DNA of 11,850 nucleotides from Planctomycetota bacterium (GTDB lineage: Bacteria > Planctomycetota > UBA1135): positions 1 to 11,850 of the forward strand of contig JAKVCF010000066.1 in NCBI GenBank assembly GCA_022447335.1. Reading direction: 5' to 3'. This document shows, one piece after another, positions 1 to 6,214 of this stretch. A program made the position numbers and the translations under genes. Numbering within the stretch: position 1 is the stretch's first letter; every line of letters starts with the position of its first letter. A model generated the notes under the pieces. It had not been told where the DNA came from. It saw nothing but the letters and a program-made list of their open reading frames with translations, and did no database searches.

Positions 1-1
1 G

Positions 2-2236
2 CTGGGCTGTTATGTCTTCGGCCTCGCCGGAGGTATCGCCTCGACCATCACCGCAAGTAGCTTCCTAGTCGCTATGTGGTCCTGGTCTATGGCCAAGGGC
101 CTGAGCGTGCAACAGATCACCAGCGAGCAAATCGCATCGATCTCTCTGGCTTTGAACTTCGGCGCCATTGCGGTAGCGCTCGTGATCTGCCGCGATTGGC
201 AAGAGAACCTAAAGCGACTTGCTGAACGCAGCCGCTTTACCGAAGCAGGCTTCGGCAACGCGCTGAAGAGCTTGCATGACGCCTGCATGATGATTCAGCT
301 CGACCCGGATGTACCTAAGGGCTTCCGCATTATCTATCAAAACGCCTCTGCCGATCGGGTTATGGAATCGCTCGAGCGACAAGAGATCGGTTTGGTCGAC
401 GCCATTCCGATACGCGCCTATGCACGGATGGCAACTTTCCTGCGCAGCCGCAAGGAAAACGATGTCAAGTTCGTTGAGCGTGGCATCATCCACCCCGTCA
501 CAGGCCATACATACGACGTAACAATCACCGGATGGGAAGATCAGGCCGTGATCTCGATGCACGACGTAAGTGAGCACGCCGAACTTGAAGAGCGCCTACG
601 CCTCGCCTCCGAAGAAGCCCGTGCGGCCAGTCAGGCGAAGAGCGACTTCTTAGCCAATATGAGCCATGAAATCCGGACGCCAATGAACGGCATCTTGGGC
701 ATGACAGAGCTGGCCCTAGATACGAGACTCGACTCGGAGCAACGTGGCCACCTTGAGACCGTGAAACGCTGCTCAGAGAGCATGCTCGAACTGCTCAATG
801 ACATCCTCGACTTATCGAAAATTGAAGCCGGCCGCCTCGAACTCGAAACTATCGATTTCAGCCTGCGCAGTATGCTGGAAGATGTACTCGACAACTTGGC
901 GACTAAGGCAGGTGAGAAGAATCTTGAATGGAACGCTTTCGCGCGCTTCGATGTACCCGACATGGTAGTCGGCGACCCAACTCGCCTCCGGCAGGTGCTA
1001 ATCAACCTTACTGGCAACGCAATCAAATTCACCGATGAGGGCGAAGTGGCCGTTGAGGTTTCACTAGTCGAACTCAAGAACTGCGCCGCCAAATTGCGCT
1101 TTGACGTGCGCGATACCGGCCTGGGTCTGACCCCTGAAGAACGCCAGCGCCTGTTCCACAAGTTCTCGCAAGCCGACACCTCGACGACACGTAAGTTTGG
1201 CGGCACCGGTCTAGGCCTAGCAATCTCGAAGCAACTGGTAGAGCAGATGGGCGGCACGATCGGTGTCGACTCGGTCTCCGGCAAAGGTTCAGACTTCTGG
1301 TTCGAGCTCACTCTACCGATCAGCCCACAACAAAGCGGTCTAGACGCTCCGCCAGATGCGCTTGTCGGCCTGCGTGTACTCGCCGTCGACGATACAGCGA
1401 CCAACTTGCGCGTGCTGTCCGCTCAACTGCGCGCCCTCGGATGCCGCTACGAAACGACTTCGAGCCCCAATAAAGCGCTAACAATGCTCGGAGAAGCTGC
1501 GCAAGCCAAGGATGCTTTTCAGTTGCTACTCACCGACAAGCTGATGCCAGGGATGGATGGTCCAGCACTGGCAGAAAAAATACGCGAGAACGAAGCGCTT
1601 TCCGATCTGCACCTGGTACTCCTGAGCTCTTACAACGAACGCGAAGCCGACTCGACCTGCGAACAAGATTTCGACCGGCGCCTGAACAAGCCGCTCAAAC
1701 TACCAGCTCTGCGCAGTGCTCTACTCAACCTACTGTGCGGTGAAAGTGAATCCGAGATAATCGAGCCCGAATCTGGCAACACCCAAAAAGCCATGAGCGG
1801 TAATTCGAAGTCGATTGAGACCATGAATTCGAATGTACGCTGGCGCGGGCGTGTGCTGCTGGCTGAAGACAACTCAGTCAACCAGAAGATCACAAAACGA
1901 ATGCTCGAGAAGGCCGGCATCGAAGTCGATGTTGCTAATAATGGCGCCGAAGCGCTGACTCTCGTCGAGAAGAACGACTATGCCATTGTGCTGATGGACT
2001 GTCAGATGCCTGAGCTCGACGGCTACGAAGCTACACGCCGTATTCGCAAGCTCCCCCCACCCAAGGACCTCGTGCCGGTGCTTGCTCTCACTGCACACGC
2101 TATGGTCGGTGACCGCGAGAAGTGCGAGAAGGCCGGCATGAATGATTACATGACTAAGCCACTACGCAAGGAGGCCTTCTTTGGCATGCTGCGCAAGTGG
2201 CTAGCCGTACAGGACGACGACACGCGCGCGGCCTAG
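2..2236 (+). CDS. Hybrid sensor histidine kinase with two receiver domains (5' end missing)
   Basis: This is a membrane-bound hybrid histidine kinase. The reading frame is open to the window edge, so the true start lies upstream; residues here are numbered from the first in-window Met at 74. Hydrophobic stretches just before that Met and at about 20-40 are membrane segments. A PAS-like region follows (about 59-170), then a short coiled linker. The HisKA H-box SHEIRTPMN places the phospho-accepting His at 198. The HATPase domain shows the N-box (about 306-320), DTGLGL (347-352) and GGTGLGLAIS (376-385). Receiver 1 (about 434-550) has acidic pair D439/D440, acceptor D488 and K539. Receiver 2 (about 592-710) has E598/D599, acceptor D642, T673 and K695. 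Both receivers therefore look active. There is no Hpt domain, so the phosphorelay must end on a protein encoded elsewhere. The signal sensed cannot be read from the sequence. It ends in TAG and converges on selA. Confidence 0.95.
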   Translation: MGCYVFGLAGGIASTITASSFLVAMWSWSMAKGLSVQQITSEQIASISLALNFGAIAVALVICRDWQENLKRLAERSRFTEAGFGNALKSLHDACMMIQLDPDVPKGFRIIYQNASADRVMESLERQEIGLVDAIPIRAYARMATFLRSRKENDVKFVERGIIHPVTGHTYDVTITGWEDQAVISMHDVSEHAELEERLRLASEEARAASQAKSDFLANMSHEIRTPMNGILGMTELALDTRLDSEQRGHLETVKRCSESMLELLNDILDLSKIEAGRLELETIDFSLRSMLEDVLDNLATKAGEKNLEWNAFARFDVPDMVVGDPTRLRQVLINLTGNAIKFTDEGEVAVEVSLVELKNCAAKLRFDVRDTGLGLTPEERQRLFHKFSQADTSTTRKFGGTGLGLAISKQLVEQMGGTIGVDSVSGKGSDFWFELTLPISPQQSGLDAPPDALVGLRVLAVDDTATNLRVLSAQLRALGCRYETTSSPNKALTMLGEAAQAKDAFQLLLTDKLMPGMDGPALAEKIRENEALSDLHLVLLSSYNEREADSTCEQDFDRRLNKPLKLPALRSALLNLLCGESESEIIEPESGNTQKAMSGNSKSIETMNSNVRWRGRVLLAEDNSVNQKITKRMLEKAGIEVDVANNGAEALTLVEKNDYAIVLMDCQMPELDGYEATRRIRKLPPPKDLVPVLALTAHAMVGDREKCEKAGMNDYMTKPLRKEAFFGMLRKWLAVQDDDTRAA

Positions 2237-2367
2237 GCCCTACCATTTCAAAGACCTGCCACTGACTCAAAATATGGCGAGCTGCAAGATGACAACTTCC
2301 AGAAGCCTGGCACCCTTCTCGTGCCTGACGACAAGATTCGCCTCGCCTATCGCCATGACTCAGTCAG
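2237..2367. other. Convergent intergenic region with inverted repeats
   Basis: This gap lies between the convergent 3' ends of the kinase gene and selA. I see no ORF of note. It contains a 5-bp hairpin GGCAC/GTGCC with a 7-nt loop (about 2309-2325). Outer inverted segments are CTGACT (about 2262) with AGTCAG (about 2364), and ATGGCGA (about 2274) with TCGCCAT (about 2352); GGCGAG (2276) can alternatively pair with CTCGCC (about 2344). Positions near the selA end may be off by a couple of bases. No T-tract follows any stem, so a classical intrinsic terminator is not shown. A bidirectional structural role is inference only. Confidence 0.35.
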
Positions 2368-3753
2368 CTACGTTGCGTTGGCAGCCGCAATGACCAGAGC
2401 CTGAAGTTCGGCGTCACGCTCGGGTTCGATCGTGCGCAGGTCCAGCAACACGCCACCATCCTGCACACGGCCAAACACCCCGGGGCGGCCCATGCGCAGA
2501 GCATAGGTAAGCGCATCGACGTCGAGACCCGCGTGCGGCTTGACGAAAACTCCCCAACCAATCAAGTCTCGAACGGGCGCCGCACCGGAGCCCACGCGCC
2601 CGGCGGTTTCGATGACCTGTGCATCAACCTGCGCCGCCTGCAGTTGCTGTGCCATTACCTCAGCACGCGGTAGAAGGTCTTCTGCTCGCAGCGCCAACTG
2701 GCGTAGTGCAGGCACGCGCCGCAGCGCTGCTTCTTCCCCAAGAGCATGCAAGCTGAGCGTGGCTTCGAGGCCCGCTAACAGTGTCTTGTCTAGGCGCAAG
2801 CTGCGCGTCAACATGTCAGAACGCAGCTTCTCGACGAGGGACTTCGGACCGACAATCAAACCGGCCTGCGGCCCTCCCAGCAATTTGTCGCCGGAAAAGG
2901 TCACCACATCACAACCGGCCTTGAGAGCCGCGGAAACCGACGGCTCTTCTTCGGCACCTGGTAAACCTGCCCCCTGCAATACACCGGAACCCAAGTCAAA
3001 AACAAGAGGCACACCCCGCTCACGGCAAAGCGCCGCGATCTCGTCAGGTTCAGGCTCTCCGACAAATCCGTGCAGTTCGAAATTTGATCGGTGCACGCGC
3101 AACACGCAGGCCACATCGGGATCATCCAGAGCCTCGGCATAGTCCTTGAGGTGCACGCGATTGGTAGTGCCGATCTCAATTAAACGGGCACCAGCCGAAC
3201 GCACCACCTCGGGCATGCGATAAGAGCCACCTATCTCAACCATTTCGGTACGAGCCAAGACGCAGCCACGCCCCCGCGCCAGCGACGCGACCGCCAAAGT
3301 GAGAGCCGCGGCGTTGTTGTTAACCGCCAAACCGGACTCCGCGCCAGTGACCTCGGCCAGGAGATCGGAAACCGCACGCTCGCGTCGACCACGTCGACCA
3401 CTTTCCGGGCTGACCTCGAGCACCGCAGCCTGGCTGGCCGCCTGAGCGGCTTCGATAGCTTCAGGAGCCCACGGCGCCCGCCCCAAATTCGTGTGCAGGA
3501 CTACCCCGGTAGCGTTTAGCGCCTCGCGCAGACGCATAGTCGGCAAAACTTTGATGCGATGCGCGACCGCCTGCCAGAAACCGTCATCCAGCTCGCGTGC
3601 CTTACCCGCACGACAATCCGCCCGGACCTGATTCAACTCGGCGCTCACAGCCGCACGCTGGGCCTCGCGACCAGCCTCGATCCCCCGCGCGACAGCTTCG
3701 TCGAGCAGTTCGTTCATAGGCGGGATGCGGGGAAACGAAGTCTCGCGCGTCAC
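2368..3753 (-). CDS. selA: L-seryl-tRNA(Sec) selenium transferase (selenocysteine synthase)
   Basis: SelA is a cytoplasmic PLP enzyme that converts seryl-tRNA(Sec) to selenocysteinyl-tRNA(Sec) using selenophosphate. The 461-residue length matches the E. coli protein (about 463). Family hallmarks are all visible: LHTNLGRA at about 86-93, VNNNAAA at 144-150, VEIGGSYRMP at 172-181, GTTNR at 195-199, FDLGSG at 252-257, and the PLP-lysine motif TFSGDKLLGGPQAG with Lys290. The C-terminal small domain ends in the typical DGGVLLDLRT segment. I chose the GTG at 3753 because AGGA lies 7 nt upstream and the N-terminus then begins shortly before the conserved RIPPMNELLD helix. An internal ATG at 3717 has no good Shine-Dalgarno. 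The gene diverges from recJ and converges on the kinase. selB, the usual partner, is absent from both flanks, so the rest of the selenocysteine machinery must lie elsewhere. Confidence 0.96.
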   Translation of the reverse strand: MTRETSFPRIPPMNELLDEAVARGIEAGREAQRAAVSAELNQVRADCRAGKARELDDGFWQAVAHRIKVLPTMRLREALNATGVVLHTNLGRAPWAPEAIEAAQAASQAAVLEVSPESGRRGRRERAVSDLLAEVTGAESGLAVNNNAAALTLAVASLARGRGCVLARTEMVEIGGSYRMPEVVRSAGARLIEIGTTNRVHLKDYAEALDDPDVACVLRVHRSNFELHGFVGEPEPDEIAALCRERGVPLVFDLGSGVLQGAGLPGAEEEPSVSAALKAGCDVVTFSGDKLLGGPQAGLIVGPKSLVEKLRSDMLTRSLRLDKTLLAGLEATLSLHALGEEAALRRVPALRQLALRAEDLLPRAEVMAQQLQAAQVDAQVIETAGRVGSGAAPVRDLIGWGVFVKPHAGLDVDALTYALRMGRPGVFGRVQDGGVLLDLRTIEPERDAELQALVIAAANAT

Positions 3754-3760
3754 CGTTGCA

Positions 3761-3764
3761 TCCT
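3761..3764 (-). promoter_or_regulatory. Shine-Dalgarno of selA
   Basis: On the minus strand AGGA sits 7 nt before the GTG at 3753. This supports the GTG rather than the internal ATG at 3717 as the selA start. Confidence 0.5.
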
Positions 3765-3787
3765 AGCAGCGACCCACCCCGCGCTCC

Positions 3788-3793
3788 TAGAAT
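3788..3793 (+). promoter_or_regulatory. Possible -10 element of the recJ operon
   Basis: TAGAAT differs from the sigma-70 consensus TATAAT at one base and lies 7 nt before the GTG at 3801. No convincing -35 box is present at the usual distance. If this element is used, transcription would start at or next to the recJ GTG, giving a leaderless mRNA. This is a weak call made from one hexamer and its position in the short divergent gap. Confidence 0.25.
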
Positions 3794-3800
3794 CACAAGC

Positions 3801-5546
3801 GTGACGCTGACTGCCCCGGCTGCCCGCTGTCGCTGGAGCCTCATGCCAGAGACATCTCACGACCGGGACCGGCTCGCCTCGGCCCTGCGGGTCCATCCGA
3901 TCACAGCCCAGCTTCTGGTCAATCGTGGAATCACCGACCCCGAACTAGGCGGCAGAGTGCTGCAGCCCACCCTGGCTGAGCTTCCCGACCCAAGCCGCCT
4001 TCCCGATTTCGACGCAGCCATTGCCGCTCTCGATCGCGCACTAAAAGGCCGCACCCCTATTCTGATACATGGCGACTACGACGTCGACGGGATGTGCGGC
4101 AGCGTATTGCTCAAACGGCTGATCGAGTTACTCGGTGGCAAGGTGAGTGTCTTCCTGCCGGATCGTGTGCGCGATGGTTACTCTTTCGGCGCTCGCTCAC
4201 TTGAAGCGGTACGCGGCAGTGGTTCCAAGCTGGTCATCGCCGTGGACAACGGCACCACGGCACTCGAAGCGCTGCAGTCGATGGCCAATGACGGCGTCGA
4301 AGTGCTAGTAGTCGATCACCACCTCGCCGGCAAGGAACTCCCAATCTGCACCGCGCTGCTCAACCCTTGGGTAGCCCAAGATGGCGAAGATCCCATCTTC
4401 CCGCACTTCAGCGGAACCGGTGTCGCCTATCTACTCGCTTGGGGCTACCTACGACACCGCAATGGAGAGGGCGACCTGCCTGAGCATCATCGACGCTTCC
4501 TTTACGACGCGATGGGTTTTGTCGCGATCGCAACCATTGCTGATGCGATGCGCCTTGAAGGCCCTAACCGCGGACTAGTCCGACGAGGGCTCGAAACCTT
4601 GCCGAACTCCAGCTTCGCTGGACTACGCGCATTGTGTGAAATGCTCAATCTCAAGCAGCCCACAGCCAGCGATGTGGGGTTCAAAATCGGGCCGCACTTG
4701 AACGCAGCCGGCCGCATGGGCCGCACCGAGATTGCTTTCGAACTTCTTTCATCACATGACCCGCAGAAAGCCCGCAAGCTCGCAGAACGGCTTCGCGAAC
4801 TGAATCGAGACCGCCAAGATCTACAGCGCCGCGAAGCTGAAGCACTGCTGCCGCAAATTGAAGCGCAGCGTGAACGAGGAGACAAAGTGCTTTTCGCCGG
4901 ACGAGATATCGCTGCATTCGGCGTGCTCGGCATCGTCGCGGCCCGCTTCCACGAAGACACCGGCATACCAGCCCTGCTCTGGGGTGGCTGTGAGGGAGGC
5001 GTCGCGCGCGGCAGTGCGCGTGGCCCTACCACCGTACACCTCGTACAGCTCATGGACCGCGTCGCTGAGCACCTGCACGGCCATGGTGGTCACGCGCAAG
5101 CCGCTGGCTTCCACTTCGACCCCACCAATGCCGATGTTTTGGCGGAAGCATTGCGTGTGGCTGCCGAAGATCTTCCCGAACCTGAACTACCCTCACTTCG
5201 AGTCGACCTGGAAGTGCAGCCGCACGAACTTGACCTTCCGATACTCGATGAAATGAATTTGCTCGAACCCTTCGGGCAAGCTTTTCCACTTCCGCGTTTT
5301 CTAGCAACTGACCTTGAGCTTGTCGCTCCGCCTCAGCTGATCGGTGCCGAAGGTAGACACGTCGCCTTGCGACTGGGTAAACATGGCCAAGTCGTACGCG
5401 CTTTAGCCTGGAGTCAGGCTGACCGACTCGGCCATCTGCCTGCGGGCCAGCGTGTCGATGTTGTCTTCGAACCTTCAATCAACAACTTCCGCGGACGCCG
5501 CAGCGTCGAGTGGATCTTGCGTGACCTGCGCTCTGCTGCCTCGTGA
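3801..5546 (+). CDS. recJ: Single-stranded-DNA-specific 5'-3' exonuclease RecJ
   Basis: RecJ degrades single-stranded DNA 5' to 3' in recombination, mismatch and base-excision repair. From GTG 3801 the protein is about 581 residues, typical for the family. DHH-domain metal ligands are visible: GDYDVDG (91-97), VDN (D149), VDHH (D172, H173, H174) and IADAM (D248). Next come the core segment GPHLNAAGR (about 297-305) and a long helical connector (about 320-360). The DHHA1 domain shows ARGSARG (402-408), where the more usual Ser after Arg is Gly, and GHGGHAQAAGF (427-437). An OB-like tail ends INNFRGRRSVEWILRDLR. Start choice: the conserved Trp of the family N-terminus (RW near residue 11-12) lies upstream of the ATG at 3843, which favours GTG 3801. 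However, 3801 has no Shine-Dalgarno, while GGAG lies 4 nt before 3843. A TTG at 3756 is also open but unlikely. The TGA stop overlaps the next gene's GTG by 4 bp. Confidence 0.95.
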   Translation: MTLTAPAARCRWSLMPETSHDRDRLASALRVHPITAQLLVNRGITDPELGGRVLQPTLAELPDPSRLPDFDAAIAALDRALKGRTPILIHGDYDVDGMCGSVLLKRLIELLGGKVSVFLPDRVRDGYSFGARSLEAVRGSGSKLVIAVDNGTTALEALQSMANDGVEVLVVDHHLAGKELPICTALLNPWVAQDGEDPIFPHFSGTGVAYLLAWGYLRHRNGEGDLPEHHRRFLYDAMGFVAIATIADAMRLEGPNRGLVRRGLETLPNSSFAGLRALCEMLNLKQPTASDVGFKIGPHLNAAGRMGRTEIAFELLSSHDPQKARKLAERLRELNRDRQDLQRREAEALLPQIEAQRERGDKVLFAGRDIAAFGVLGIVAARFHEDTGIPALLWGGCEGGVARGSARGPTTVHLVQLMDRVAEHLHGHGGHAQAAGFHFDPTNADVLAEALRVAAEDLPEPELPSLRVDLEVQPHELDLPILDEMNLLEPFGQAFPLPRFLATDLELVAPPQLIGAEGRHVALRLGKHGQVVRALAWSQADRLGHLPAGQRVDVVFEPSINNFRGRRSVEWILRDLRSAAS

Positions 5547-6214
5547 GCTCCCCCGCTTCGCCGGAAACCGAACCCACCCACCCTCGGCGCCGTTCATCCC
5601 TACATCCGCTGCAATGGATGCGTGAAACATACGATTGGATGATGAGGTTTGCGCATAAGCCATACGCAGAGCGCGCCCTATTCGGCATCAGCTTCGCGGA
5701 AGCTAGCTTTTTTCCGATTCCTCCCGACCCATTGCTGATGGTCATGGGAGCAGCACAGCCTAATCGTGCGATTCGCTATGCCTTTGTAACGACTATTGCA
5801 TCAGTGCTCGGTGCGCTATTCGGCTTTGCGATTGGCATGTTTCTGATGGATACGGTCGGCATCTGGATACTTGATCTTTACGACTCGGACCGTCACGTCT
5901 GGAGCAAAATCGAAAACTGGTTCTCCGTGTACGGACTTTACGCGCTCTTGCTTGCAGCGCTGACGCCGATTCCGTTTAAGGTTTTCACCATCGCAACCGG
6001 GGCGATTGTTGCTGGCGGTGAAGACATTCATCTTTTCGCCTTCCTCGGCGCGAGCTTTGTGGGTCGCGGCGCACGATTTTTTACCGAAGGCATTCTGCTG
6101 CGATACTTTGGTGAACCGATCGTGACCTGGATGGAAAAGTGGTTTGACTGGATTGCGGTCGGCTTCAGCTTGCTAGTCATCGGCGGTTTCGCCGCAATTA
6201 AGTACATCGGATGA
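5543..6214 (+). CDS. YqaA-like VTT-domain (DedA/SNARE-associated) membrane protein
   Basis: This is a multi-pass inner-membrane protein of the YqaA branch of the VTT/DedA superfamily; DedA relatives are linked to lipid carrier transport and envelope homeostasis. It has 223 residues, longer than E. coli YqaA (about 142). A polar Pro/Arg-rich N-terminus (1-25) precedes the part that resembles the family. Visible VTT signatures are FAEASFFPIPPDPLL (51-65, with Glu53 and the PIPPD turn), TPIPFKVFTIATGA (141-154) and GRGARFFTEG (174-183). Hydrophobic segments lie at about 45-70, 79-110, 130-155, 161-177 and 203-222. The GTG at 5543 overlaps the recJ stop (GTGA), so translation is probably coupled; an internal ATG at 5618 would remove the extension but has no Shine-Dalgarno either. 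Its TGA overlaps the polA ATG by 4 bp. The substrate cannot be told from the sequence. Confidence 0.85.
   Translation: MSSPASPETEPTHPRRRSSLHPLQWMRETYDWMMRFAHKPYAERALFGISFAEASFFPIPPDPLLMVMGAAQPNRAIRYAFVTTIASVLGALFGFAIGMFLMDTVGIWILDLYDSDRHVWSKIENWFSVYGLYALLLAALTPIPFKVFTIATGAIVAGGEDIHLFAFLGASFVGRGARFFTEGILLRYFGEPIVTWMEKWFDWIAVGFSLLVIGGFAAIKYIG

Noticed and set aside
631..1404. 257-codon open frame on the minus strand opposite the kinase
   Set aside because: It is antisense to conserved HisKA/HATPase coding sequence, is Ser/Arg-rich low-complexity in translation, and resembles no family I know. It is a shadow of GC-rich coding DNA.
2540..3142. 200-codon open frame on the plus strand inside selA
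   Set aside because: It is antisense to the conserved SelA core and its translation has skewed Ser/Arg/Pro composition with no recognisable domain.
3756..3800. TTG at 3756 as the recJ start
   Set aside because: It would place the start 3 bp from the selA start codon, adds a Pro-rich segment without family similarity, and leaves no room for a promoter.
5050..5478. 142-codon minus-strand frame inside recJ
   Set aside because: It is Arg/His-rich and antisense to the conserved DHHA1 and OB regions of RecJ, so it is a shadow frame.
5544..5546. In-frame UGA at the end of recJ as a possible selenocysteine codon, given selA next door
   Set aside because: RecJ is already full length at this point and the UGA overlaps the next gene's start in the usual coupled-gene manner.
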